From the NCBI GenBank assembly GCA_035561075.1, contig DATMYF010000062.1, positions 18,378 to 82,377 of the forward strand: a DNA stretch of 64,000 nucleotides, read 5' to 3'. Of the stretch, positions 15,788 through 22,862 are shown piece after piece. The number at the start of each line of letters is the position of its first letter. The first letter of the stretch is position 1. The translations under genes were made by a program, and so were the position numbers. The notes beneath the pieces were generated by a model. The model was given only the letters and a program-made list of their open reading frames with translations, had not been told where the DNA came from and ran no database searches. The stretch comes from JAMCRM01 sp035561075 (lineage in GTDB: Bacteria; Acidobacteriota; Terriglobia; Bryobacterales; Bryobacteraceae).

Positions 15788-16349
15788 GACAATCGCCGGC
15801 ACTCTTGCCGCCCTCGCTCTCGTGACGCTTCTGGCCGCCTGCCGCACCCAGCCGCCCCTGCCGGTCTTAGGGGAAATCCCCGAATTCCATCTGGTAGCCC
15901 AGGACGGCCGCACATTCGACCGCTCCACCCTCGATGGCAATATCTGGGTGGCCGATTTCATCTTCACCAGTTGCCGCGGGCCGTGCCCCCTGATGACCAA
16001 CCGGATGCGCCGCATCCAGAAGGCCGTGGCGGAATACCCGGACGTGCGGCTGGTCTCATTCTCCATCGACCCCGAGACTGACACCCCGCCCGTGATGGCC
16101 GAGTACGCACGGCGCTACCAGGCCGATACGTCGCGGTGGTTCTTCCTGACCGGGGACAAACCGGTGCTCGACCGTCTGGGCCGCGACGATTTCAAGCTAC
16201 AGAGCATCGACGGAACACTGAACCACAGCACCCGCTTCGTCCTGCTCGACCGCCGGAGCCGCATCCGGGCTTATTACTCGAGTGAAGAGGAGGGCGCCAT
16301 CGACCGCCTACTGGCGGACCTGCGCCGGTTGCGGAAGGAGAAGTCGTGA
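15780..16349 (+). CDS. SCO1/SenC copper chaperone lipoprotein for cytochrome oxidase
   Basis: 189 aa. The signal peptide ends in the lipobox LLAAC (Cys21), so the protein should be lipid-anchored facing the periplasm. The thioredoxin-like core has the copper-binding motif SCRGPCP (CxxxC) and the third ligand His in LNHSTRF. SCO proteins deliver or reduce copper for the CuA centre of cytochrome c oxidase subunit II. Position after heme A/O synthases and before DUF420 fits an oxidase maturation operon. Length is normal for the family. Confidence 0.92.
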   Translation: MPKTIAGTLAALALVTLLAACRTQPPLPVLGEIPEFHLVAQDGRTFDRSTLDGNIWVADFIFTSCRGPCPLMTNRMRRIQKAVAEYPDVRLVSFSIDPETDTPPVMAEYARRYQADTSRWFFLTGDKPVLDRLGRDDFKLQSIDGTLNHSTRFVLLDRRSRIRAYYSSEEEGAIDRLLADLRRLRKEKS

Positions 16350-16777
16350 TGGACGTGCGGGATCTCCCCACCCTCAATGCCTTTCTCAACGCCGGGGCTG
16401 CCGTGCTTTTGGTCTGGGGATGGACGCTGATCCGCAGGGGGCGTAAACGGGAACACCGGCGGGTGATGCTGGGGGCTTTTACGTTAAGCCTGCTGTTCCT
16501 GGCTAGTTACCTGGTTTATCACGCCCAGGTAGGCTCGGTGCGGTTCCAGGGGACCGGGCCGGTGCGCGCCATTTATCTTGGAATTCTGCTGACCCACACG
16601 GTGCTGGCAGCGGCGGTGCCTCCCCTGGCCGTGGTGACCCTCAGCCGAGGGCTGAGGGGCCGCTACGACCGGCACCGGAGGATCGCCCGCTGGACTCTTC
16701 CGATCTGGCTCTACGTCAGCGTGACGGGGGTGGTGGTGTACCTCATGCTTTACCAGCTCTCTCCAGCTCTGAAATAA
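16349..16777 (+). CDS. DUF420 (CtaM/YozB-like) membrane protein
   Basis: 142 aa from ATG 16349 (an in-frame GTG at 16346 is equally close to the AAGGAG upstream). Four membrane helices are seen: LNAFLNAGAAVLLVWGWTLI, VMLGAFTLSLLFLASYLVYH, YLGILLTHTVLAAAVPPLAV and WTLPIWLYVSVTGVVVYLML. Conserved histidines sit at the helix ends (REHRRVML, YHAQVG, LLTHTVLA, RHRRIARWTLPIWLY), as in DUF420 proteins. A member of this family (CtaM) is needed for aa3-type oxidase assembly in firmicutes, and the genomic context here agrees. It is last in the operon and is followed directly by a terminator. Confidence 0.88.
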   Translation: MDVRDLPTLNAFLNAGAAVLLVWGWTLIRRGRKREHRRVMLGAFTLSLLFLASYLVYHAQVGSVRFQGTGPVRAIYLGILLTHTVLAAAVPPLAVVTLSRGLRGRYDRHRRIARWTLPIWLYVSVTGVVVYLMLYQLSPALK

Positions 16778-16815
16778 AAAAGCCCGATCCAGGACCTCTG
16801 AACCGGGCTTTTCTC
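16776..16815 (+). terminator. Rho-independent terminator of the oxidase-assembly operon
   Basis: AAAAAGCCCG (16776-16785) pairs with CGGGCTTTTC (16804-16813), with an 18-nt interior segment and a T-rich tail. It begins at the DUF420 stop. Because both arms are flanked by A or T runs it can also work for the convergent minus-strand gene ending at 16849. Confidence 0.85.
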
Positions 16816-16848
16816 TTGGGGGATGCGACTACGCGCACCTGATGGGTT

Positions 16849-17085
16849 CTAAGCGACCTGCTGGGAACGGTACTGCTTTACGATCGCTTCCATCTGATCT
16901 TTCAACCGGAGTTTCAGCTTCTTCAGCCTGACCTCTTCAACCTGCTCCTGCTCGGTGAGGTGCGGCAAGGCTTCGAGTTCGTCCAGTTTTCTGGCGTACT
17001 CCGAGTGCTGGGTCGCCAACTGTCGATACTCCTGATTGGCTTCCATCAGATGCGCTTTGAGCTGGTCCTGCGCGTTGCTTTCCAT
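16849..17085 (-). CDS. YdcH/DUF465-like small coiled-coil protein
   Basis: 78 aa from ATG 17085, 10 nt after GGAGGT; a GTG at 17094 is too close to the same Shine-Dalgarno. Almost entirely helical and charged: HLMEANQEYRQLATQHSEYA, KLDELEALPHLT, VRLKKLKLRLKDQMEAI. The (L/H)…Y..L…H..Y..K(L/I).EL…LT..E..E…LKK.KL.LKD.M pattern is that of the DUF465 family of small cytoplasmic proteins. Function in the family is not established. It stands alone, convergent with the oxidase operon. Confidence 0.8.
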   Translation of the reverse strand: MESNAQDQLKAHLMEANQEYRQLATQHSEYARKLDELEALPHLTEQEQVEEVRLKKLKLRLKDQMEAIVKQYRSQQVA

Positions 17086-17200
17086 ATCTGGCACTACCTC
17101 CCAAGTGGAGTTGCCGACCGGGTCAGCGTCTACCCCGGCTGGTCATCTCTTCACTTCGTTGCTGCTGTAGTGGCGGCAGGTCCTCCGCGGAACCCGCCGT

Positions 17201-17647
17201 CTACCTGTGACAGTAGCATGAACGAATACCCATCACAACCGCCGCTTCGGGAGGATCCTGGTAATACCCGGGTCTCCTGCCTAAATCACGGAAGCCAAAG
17301 GATTTATAGAGCATCCGAGCAGCTGAGTTGGATTCCCGAACTTCCAGGAAAACGGCGCCCGGATGGCGCTGGCGAAGGTCCTGGAGAAGCGCCGTCCCGA
17401 GCCCCTTCCGGCGGTGCCCTGGATCGACCGCGAGATTGAGAAGCTCGCTCTCGTCGGAGGAGACCCGGCGGGCGACCGAGAAGGCCGCCACGATCCCTCC
17501 ACAAACGGCCACCCGGAAGTCGTGGTCCAGGTAGTTCCGCACCTCCCAGCCGGACGCTTCGGGAGAAAGGGCCTGAATCTCCGCCACTCGCTCGAGGTCC
17601 TCCGGGCCGCCCTGCCGGACGGCCACGGAATCAGGCAAAGCGGACAT
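17201..17647 (-). CDS. rimI: GNAT N-acetyltransferase, RimI-like
   Basis: 148 aa from ATG 17647. The GNAT core contains the acetyl-CoA loop HRRKGLGTALL and the RimI-type C-terminal segment LEVRESNSAARMLYKSFGF, followed by RRPGYYQDPPEAAVVM. These motifs match ribosomal-protein-S18 alanine N-acetyltransferases, which acetylate the S18 N-terminus in the cytoplasm. Its start lies 17 nt inside the end of the upstream mutarotase-like gene, so the two are translationally coupled although functionally unrelated. Assignment to RimI rather than another GNAT rests on the C-terminal motif and size. Confidence 0.75.
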   Translation of the reverse strand: MSALPDSVAVRQGGPEDLERVAEIQALSPEASGWEVRNYLDHDFRVAVCGGIVAAFSVARRVSSDESELLNLAVDPGHRRKGLGTALLQDLRQRHPGAVFLEVRESNSAARMLYKSFGFRDLGRRPGYYQDPPEAAVVMGIRSCYCHR

Positions 17648-18698
17648 CTCCGGCTTTACTCCAGGCCAGTTCCTTCGGCGCTGTCTCGGCTTGGGCAATG
17701 GCGGCGCGGTACTCCACAGTCACTCTTGATTTCGCCGGAATCCAGCGGTAGCAGGGCACCCCGAACATCCTGCCGCGTGCCAGCATCTGGCGGCGACTCT
17801 CCGGCATGGGGGAGACGCCGAACTCCATCCCCCGGGTGATCGTCTTCCCATTCCACGGTGGATCCTGTCGGCTGCGGTTCTCCTCCCAAAGGCCCATCCA
17901 GGGGAAGTCCGCCTGGCGCCAGACGTATCCGAAGGCGGTTTTAGAAGCGGGCGACCAGGCAACGAAGAAGGCATTGGCCCGCGCCGGGTCCATCAGGTGG
18001 GTGGTGAAGCCGCCCGAAACCGGGGCGTCGTTGAAAACGCGAAGATCGGCGCTGCCGCCGTCCAGCCGGGGGACGTGCGGCCAATCGAATTCGGCCCCCA
18101 CCTTCATGTAGTCGCCGGCACCGAAGCCGGTTTCGAAGACCTTCGAGCGCGTGGCGGAGGTCTCCAGGCGGGTGGCTCCGTTCTCGATGAACGGCGGGCC
18201 GAGCGTCACATGCTGCGTCCAGCCGACGGGGCGATCCGTGGCGGCCAGGTTCTCGACGGTTTCGGTGAACTCCACCACCGCTCCGGAGAGCCGGAGGCGC
18301 CGCTCGACACGGAGCTGGCTGGCTGGGAGACAGGCGCTCATGGCCAGTTCGGCGTCACCCGCGGAGATTTCGTACCGCGCCACAGAGGCTTCGCCGTGGA
18401 CCGTCAGGCCGGCGGCGGCCTCGGTATCGGAAGGCCCGCCGAAGAAATCCAGGCAGAGGTTGTGGCCCATCAGGCCGGCAAGAAGACGGGACTCGGCGTC
18501 GGCTCCGTATTCGCGATGCCTGGCCGGGTCGTATGTGGAAGGTTCAATAGAGGGCCAGGGCGGCGTCCAGAGAGGGTTGACCCCACCCGCTTTCCCGAGG
18601 ATCTCGGCGATGTGGCCGCCCTCCTGGAGCACGGTGACGCGCACATCGGCGTTCTCGATGAAGGCGGCACGACGGCCGCGGTATTCGGTTTCCGGCAT
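17631..18698 (-). CDS. Aldose-epimerase-like (galactose mutarotase superfamily) protein
   Basis: 355 aa, no signal peptide. A beta-sandwich pattern of repeated short strands, including VRVTVLQEGGHIAEIL near the N-terminus, GHNLCLDFFGGPS, LTVHGEASVARYEI, VGWTQHVTLGPPFI and LWEENRSRQDPPWNG. The HGE and TQHVTLG segments occupy the places where mutarotases carry catalytic histidines. Proteins of this type are frequent in Acidobacteriota and are usually only called hypothetical or aldose epimerase. It probably binds a hexose-like substrate in the cytoplasm, but activity is unproven. Confidence 0.65.
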   Translation of the reverse strand: MPETEYRGRRAAFIENADVRVTVLQEGGHIAEILGKAGGVNPLWTPPWPSIEPSTYDPARHREYGADAESRLLAGLMGHNLCLDFFGGPSDTEAAAGLTVHGEASVARYEISAGDAELAMSACLPASQLRVERRLRLSGAVVEFTETVENLAATDRPVGWTQHVTLGPPFIENGATRLETSATRSKVFETGFGAGDYMKVGAEFDWPHVPRLDGGSADLRVFNDAPVSGGFTTHLMDPARANAFFVAWSPASKTAFGYVWRQADFPWMGLWEENRSRQDPPWNGKTITRGMEFGVSPMPESRRQMLARGRMFGVPCYRWIPAKSRVTVEYRAAIAQAETAPKELAWSKAGDVRFA

Positions 18699-18857
18699 AC
18701 CCGATATTATGCGCGCCGTCGCAGGCGGCTGTATACGGCTGCATCACGAGGAAATAAATCCTTTATTTGCAGTGGGTTGTGCAACTGGAATTATGCAGTG
18801 CGTGGGCGGTACAATGAAGATGTTCCCCCTCAGTGGCCCGCACTCAGGTTTACGCAT

Positions 18858-19007
18858 ATGAAGACACTTCGAAATTTTTGGCCGTTCTTCGATGAAGACT
18901 ATGAAATCTATGACAGCCCGGCATGGGATATGCCTGGCCGGAGGCGGGCGGTCCGCAGTTTGAACAAAGAGGGGAAGCCCCGCCGCGCACCAGCACGACG
19001 GGGCTGA
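18858..19007 (+). CDS. Putative small protein, 49 aa
   Basis: ATG 18858 opens a 49-residue frame with an aromatic/acidic N-terminal half (FWPFFDEDYEIYDSPAWDMP) and a basic C-terminal half (RRRAVRSLNKEGKPRRAPARR). No convincing Shine-Dalgarno precedes it. The stop falls within an inverted repeat (AGCCCCG at 18976, CGGGGCT at 18998-19004) that could terminate transcription. It lies between two minus-strand genes in a 320-nt gap. The composition is unusual enough to note, but it could be chance. Confidence 0.35.
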   Translation: MKTLRNFWPFFDEDYEIYDSPAWDMPGRRRAVRSLNKEGKPRRAPARRG

Positions 19008-19019
19008 GAACCAGGGACC

Positions 19020-20351
19020 CTAGGCTTTGGGAGCCTTGGTGGTGACCTTCATGGCCTTATCATCCCAGTACAGGACGCGGCCTTCGCGATAGGATTGTAC
19101 AGCCATCGAAATAGTTACCTGCGCGCGCATCGCAATATCCACATTCAGCGTGGGTTTCTCGCGGGTGCGGATGCAACTCAGGAAGTTGTCGATGTGAGTG
19201 GTCATCGCGTCGCGATCCTCGACGGGGATGATCTTCTCGTCTTCGCCGAACTTGGTCTTGTACTCGTCCGTAATGACCTTCTTCTCGGGAATCAGGGTAA
19301 TGTGCTTGGTGCGGGCTTCGAACTGCCCGTGATCCACCATAATGATCGTTCCCATGTTGCCCCGGATAAGCCCGGGAATGTGACGGGAGTTGGCCATCGA
19401 GGAACTGAGCACCAGGGAATGGCCCTGCGGGAAGTCCGCGATCAGGTTGAAGGTGTCCGGCACCTCGCGCTCGTCCTTGAACTGCCACGTGCCGCCCAGG
19501 GCGGATACACGGAGCGGGAACTGCGGTTCCGGCCAGCAGACGTTCAGCGGCGCCACCACGTGGAAGAAGAGGTCCGTGGCGATACCGCCCGAATAATCCC
19601 AGTACTTGCGGAAGCGGAAGAAGCGGTCGGCATTGAAGGCGCGTTTGGGAGCCGGGCCGAGCCACATTTTCCAGTCGATAAAGTCCGCGCCCTTCTTATC
19701 CGGGCCGGCGTTGGCGTCGATCGGCCAGTTCCACTCGCCTTCCTTGCTGTTGCGATGGTATGAGCCCTGGCTGTTGATCATCCGGCCGATGGCGCCGTCC
19801 TTGATGTACTTCTTGGCCATGTGCCACTGGTCGCCGGAAGTGGTCTGGGAGCCGACCTGCAGGACGCGCTTGGTTTCCCGAACGGTTTCGGAAAGCTGCT
19901 TGGCTTCCTCGATGGTGTGGCACATGGGCTTTTCGAGGTAGACATCCTTGCCCTTGTCCATGGCTTCAAGCGCGATTTTGGCGTGCCAGTGGTCCGGGGT
20001 GGCAATGAGGACGGCGTCCACATCCTGCCGGTTCAGCACTTCGTGAAAGTCCAGGTAGCCCTCGGCCTTGTACTTCTCCATGGCTGCGAGTTTGCGCTTC
20101 TCATAGACGTCGCAGACGGCCACCACTTTACAGGCGCCGGTGTTTTCGCCAAACCGGCTGAAGGCGCCGGCCAGGTAATTGCCGCGGCCGCCCACCCCGA
20201 TGACCCCGAGGTTGATCTTGTCATTCGCGCCGATCACCCGTCCGGTGGCAGCCTTGGAAGCCTTGCCGAACACGTTCTTCGCCGCTCCGAGCGTGGCCCC
20301 GACGGCCGCCGCGTTCCGTAGAAAATCCCTGCGATTCACTTCGTCAGACAT
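19020..20351 (-). CDS. Tat-exported Gfo/Idh/MocA-family oxidoreductase
   Basis: 443 aa. A twin-arginine signal (NRRDFLRNAAAVGATLG) precedes the Rossmann fold (LGVIGVGGRGNYLAG) and the EKP motif in KDVYLEKPMCHTIEEA. The substrate domain includes GSYHRNSKEGEWNW and DYSGGIATDLFFHVVAPL. These proteins usually bind NAD(P) tightly and act on sugars or cyclitols; the Tat signal means it folds with cofactor before export. Unlike the two Gfo/Idh/MocA proteins in the catabolic island it lacks the HGG-x-D motif, so GH109 activity is not suggested. It is monocistronic; the divergent OmpA lipoprotein starts 237 nt away. Confidence 0.85.
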   Translation of the reverse strand: MSDEVNRRDFLRNAAAVGATLGAAKNVFGKASKAATGRVIGANDKINLGVIGVGGRGNYLAGAFSRFGENTGACKVVAVCDVYEKRKLAAMEKYKAEGYLDFHEVLNRQDVDAVLIATPDHWHAKIALEAMDKGKDVYLEKPMCHTIEEAKQLSETVRETKRVLQVGSQTTSGDQWHMAKKYIKDGAIGRMINSQGSYHRNSKEGEWNWPIDANAGPDKKGADFIDWKMWLGPAPKRAFNADRFFRFRKYWDYSGGIATDLFFHVVAPLNVCWPEPQFPLRVSALGGTWQFKDEREVPDTFNLIADFPQGHSLVLSSSMANSRHIPGLIRGNMGTIIMVDHGQFEARTKHITLIPEKKVITDEYKTKFGEDEKIIPVEDRDAMTTHIDNFLSCIRTREKPTLNVDIAMRAQVTISMAVQSYREGRVLYWDDKAMKVTTKAPKA

Positions 20352-20588
20352 GGATATACGCCTCTCTTACGTCGCTCACAACCGATGAACGCCTTTAATA
20401 TATGTATCGCGCCCGAAGGGAAGCCCTATTTTACTCCCTGGAAAGAAGGAATGGGAAGCCAGCACACACTTGCAGGTAAAAGATTCCAGCCGCGAAAGGC
20501 AGAGTTGCGGTGTCGCTGCATATCTGTGAGGAAACAGGCAAGTTGCAGAACGGATGCTGAATTGCAACACAACCGCCGAGGGCAACCT

Positions 20589-21332
20589 ATGAGACGTTTT
20601 CTACTAGTGACTTGCATCGTGACGGGGGCCATGCTTGCCAGCGGCTGCGCCACAAAGAAGTACGTCCGCCAGACTACCGCGCCTGTTCAGGCAAAGGTGG
20701 ACCAGGTGGGCGAGCAGACCGCCAAGCAGGCCCAGGAGATTCAGGAAACCCGCTCGAACGTTAAAGAAGTCGACGAGCGGGCCCAAACTGGCATCAGCGC
20801 GGCCCAGGAGCGGGCTGCCGGAGCCGAGAAGAGCGCCGGCGAGGCGATGACCAGAGCTAACCAGGCGAACGAGGTGGCCACCCGCAACACCGAGGGGCTG
20901 AACGCCCTACGGCAGGTGGTCAATAATCTCGACGACTACAAGATGCAGACGGAAGTCACCATTCCGTTTAAATTCGATAAGGCCCAGCTTGACGATCAAG
21001 CCAAGCAGGAGTTGGATACTCTGGCCAAGAACGTCAGCGGTGCGAAGCGCTACTTCATCGCTGTTGAAGGCTACACCGACCGGACCGGGCCGCGGACGTA
21101 TAACGAGGCGCTCAGCCGACGCCGTGCCGACGCCGTGGTGCGCTACCTGGTAGCCAACCACGATATTCCGGTTTATCGGATCCACATGATCGGCCTGGGC
21201 CCCGAGAAGCCAGCCGAGCAGGGTACCACGCGCGCTGCGCGTGCTAAGAACCGCCGTGTGGAAGTGAAGCTCTTCAGTGCGGACCAGGCGTCCGGACAGC
21301 AGACCCAGACCGGCGCCGCCGTCGTGCGGTAG
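20589..21332 (+). CDS. OmpA-family lipoprotein (Pal-like, with coiled coil)
   Basis: 247 aa from ATG 20589, 7 nt after GAGG. The lipobox LASGC sets Cys19 as the lipid anchor. A long alpha-helical region rich in Ala/Gln/Glu (about 30-115, KVDQVGEQTAKQAQEIQETR onward) is probably a coiled-coil stalk. The C-terminal OmpA domain has the peptidoglycan-binding signature VEGYTDRTGPRTYNEALSRR and RIHMIGLGPEKP. It should link the outer membrane to peptidoglycan. A Gln-rich tail follows. It has its own upstream region of 237 nt and no operon partners. Confidence 0.88.
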   Translation: MRRFLLVTCIVTGAMLASGCATKKYVRQTTAPVQAKVDQVGEQTAKQAQEIQETRSNVKEVDERAQTGISAAQERAAGAEKSAGEAMTRANQANEVATRNTEGLNALRQVVNNLDDYKMQTEVTIPFKFDKAQLDDQAKQELDTLAKNVSGAKRYFIAVEGYTDRTGPRTYNEALSRRRADAVVRYLVANHDIPVYRIHMIGLGPEKPAEQGTTRAARAKNRRVEVKLFSADQASGQQTQTGAAVVR

Positions 21333-21399
21333 TTCGCGCCGCCCCCGGCGCGATCGGTCGAGTACACGGGGAGGGTCCCGGGCCCCACGGGATCCTCCC

Positions 21400-22101
21400 T
21401 TACTGATGTGCCGCCTGCCGCCCGGCGGCATCGTCTTTCAGTTGCGCGCGGCGGAAGGTCTGCCACCAGACATAAAGGCAGATGAAATGGGAGATCACTA
21501 CCAGCATGCTGCCCGCCAGCGCCACCCATCGGAATTCAGGAGACGTCCGCAGCGTTAACTGCCGGATGGACTGGCCGATTGCCGCTCCTGCGAACTGAAT
21601 TCCAAGCCCCCCGCTCAGCATCAAAAGCTCCTGGTTCTTGGTCCGAGACGCTACCAGCGTGGTCCATAACACCAGGTCAAGCACCACTGCGGCGAAGCTG
21701 AGATCGCGGCTGATGAGCGTCATCCAGGCATTCATTTTTTCAACTGGTCCCGCGTGGACTGCGAACAGAAGTGCAAACAGCAGGAACGCCGCGACCACAA
21801 GCTGTCTCTGTCTGGACGCACGGGCCCGGGCAGTAGCCATAGCCTGGTGAATGAGAGAAATAACGACGGCAAACAGGAGCGCCTGTAGGATGGCGTCGTC
21901 AATCCAATAGAGCTTCCACAGTCGCGCCAGCGATCCCGTGCTATGCGCCGCGATTTCGGTGATTGTGCTGAAAAACAGGGCGATGGTGTAGGCGAGCAGG
22001 AGAGGATAGCGCTTGGCGGGGCCGCGAAGCAGGGCTCTCAGGACCAGCACCTGGAGAATAAACCCCAGTGCCCAGAGGCCATACTGCAGTCCTAGGCGCA
22101 T
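21400..22101 (-). CDS. Seven-TM membrane protein of unknown function
   Basis: 233 aa with seven predicted membrane segments at about residues 5-25, 32-53, 62-88, 100-117, 133-152, 158-180 and 192-216, with short loops and a charged C-terminal tail. I do not recognise a catalytic motif; several segments carry acidic or aromatic residues (WKLYWIDDAILQ, FICLYVWWQTF). It lies 54 nt downstream of the repeat-peptide gene on the same strand, with a hairpin between them (22115-22149). That adjacency raises the possibility that it is a receptor, transporter or processing factor for the repeat peptide, but nothing in its sequence proves this. Confidence 0.6.
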   Translation of the reverse strand: MRLGLQYGLWALGFILQVLVLRALLRGPAKRYPLLLAYTIALFFSTITEIAAHSTGSLARLWKLYWIDDAILQALLFAVVISLIHQAMATARARASRQRQLVVAAFLLFALLFAVHAGPVEKMNAWMTLISRDLSFAAVVLDLVLWTTLVASRTKNQELLMLSGGLGIQFAGAAIGQSIRQLTLRTSPEFRWVALAGSMLVVISHFICLYVWWQTFRRAQLKDDAAGRQAAHQ

Positions 22102-22114
22102 TGAGCTCCGAGTT

Positions 22115-22149
22115 GCTCAGCAGTCGTGCGGCATGCTTCACGACTGAGC
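22115..22149 (-). promoter_or_regulatory. Intergenic hairpin between repeat-peptide gene and 7-TM gene
   Basis: GCTCAGCAGTCGTG (22115-22128) pairs with CACGACTGAGC (22139-22149) leaving a 2-nt bulge and a 10-nt loop. There is no T-run after it on the minus strand. It could stabilise or partially terminate the repeat-gene message, reducing expression of the downstream membrane protein. Confidence 0.45.
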
Positions 22150-22155
22150 AGCAGC

Positions 22156-22680
22156 TCAGGCGCGGAATCCGGATGGAGGCAGTTCTTCCCATGGGTCAGG
22201 CGGGAGCGTCGGGCCGTGGGCAAGCAGACCGGTCGGGATTTCTTCCCATGGGTCGGGCGGCAGTGTCGGGCCGTGGGCAAGCAGACCGGTGGGGATTTCT
22301 TCCCATGGGTCGGGCGGGAGTGTCGGACCGTGGGCAAGCAGACCGGTGGGGATTTCTTCCCATGGGTCAGGCGGCAGCGTCGGACCGTGGGCAAGCAGAC
22401 CGGTGGGGATTTCTTCCCATGGGTCGGGCGGCAGCGTCGGGCCGTGGGCAAGGAGGCCGGAAGGAATTTCCTCCCACGGGTCGGGTGGCAGAGTCGGGCC
22501 ATGTGCAACGGTTCGTTCGGAGTCGATACCGGCAGAAGTAATCCAAATGCCGGGTTGGAACGTCAGACTGTCCACCGCAGCTGACCAGGAACCGCCAGCG
22601 AAACCGCTGACAGTCACTGCCAAGATAAACAAAACGGAAAGTATACCACAGAGCACTCGACTTCCAGTGATGGCTCGCAT
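22156..22680 (-). CDS. Exported protein built of six 19-residue AHGPTLPPDPWEE repeats
   Basis: 174 aa from ATG 22680, 9 nt after GGAGG. The first 30 or so residues (RVLCGILSVLFILAVTVSGFAGG) are a signal peptide or membrane anchor. A unique linker to about residue 57 leads to six tandem copies of AHGPTLPPDPWEEIPTGLL. The first copy has PSG in place of PTG and the last ends ELPPSGFRA. The repeat is rich in Pro, Asp, Glu and Trp, with no Cys, and the unit is constant in length. The architecture resembles multi-copy peptide precursors or cell-surface repeat proteins. I cannot assign it to a named family. A protease, modification enzyme or transporter is not obvious next to it apart from the 7-TM gene. 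Confidence 0.75.
   Translation of the reverse strand: MRAITGSRVLCGILSVLFILAVTVSGFAGGSWSAAVDSLTFQPGIWITSAGIDSERTVAHGPTLPPDPWEEIPSGLLAHGPTLPPDPWEEIPTGLLAHGPTLPPDPWEEIPTGLLAHGPTLPPDPWEEIPTGLLAHGPTLPPDPWEEIPTGLLAHGPTLPPDPWEELPPSGFRA
22165..22506 (-). repeat. Six tandem 57-bp coding repeats
   Basis: 342 bp composed of six 57-bp units in register with the reading frame; for example TTCTTCCCATGGGTC recurs on the + strand at 22183, 22240, 22297, 22354 and 22411, and as TTCCTCCCACGGGTC at 22468. The five C-terminal units are nearly identical in DNA while the N-terminal one has diverged at synonymous sites. This implies recent expansion or gene conversion with the peptide sequence held constant. Confidence 0.95.
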
Positions 22681-22836
22681 ATCAAAATCCTCCGCCCGCA
22701 GCACGCGGGTCTGCCTTATGGGGCACCTATCCTGGAAGTTTACTTGAGTTTGGTGGAGATTGGATGCAGAACTAGTACCGATGAATTCATTGTGGGAGTA
22801 CTAGAACTGGATATCCTATTTAGATAAGAAAAAGAT

Positions 22837-22845
22837 TGTGGATAA
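22837..22845 (-). other. Single consensus DnaA-box-like 9-mer
   Basis: The minus strand reads TTATCCACA, identical to the classical DnaA box, inside an AT-rich island (about 22780-22860) upstream of the repeat-peptide gene. One copy only, no AT-rich 13-mers and no dnaA/dnaN nearby, so it is not an origin. It could be a regulatory DnaA site or chance. Confidence 0.3.
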
Positions 22846-22862
22846 AAAGGTCTAGGTGTAAA

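Noticed and set aside
22165..22506. CRISPR array
   Set aside because: The 57-bp units are contiguous with no variable spacers and remain in one reading frame.
22126..22747. Repetitive + strand frames opposite the repeat-peptide gene
   Set aside because: They repeat only because the DNA does. The minus frame has a ribosome site, signal peptide and stop, so it is the coding one.
22837..22845. Replication origin
   Set aside because: A single DnaA box without clustered boxes, AT-rich 13-mers or dnaA/dnaN genes is not enough.
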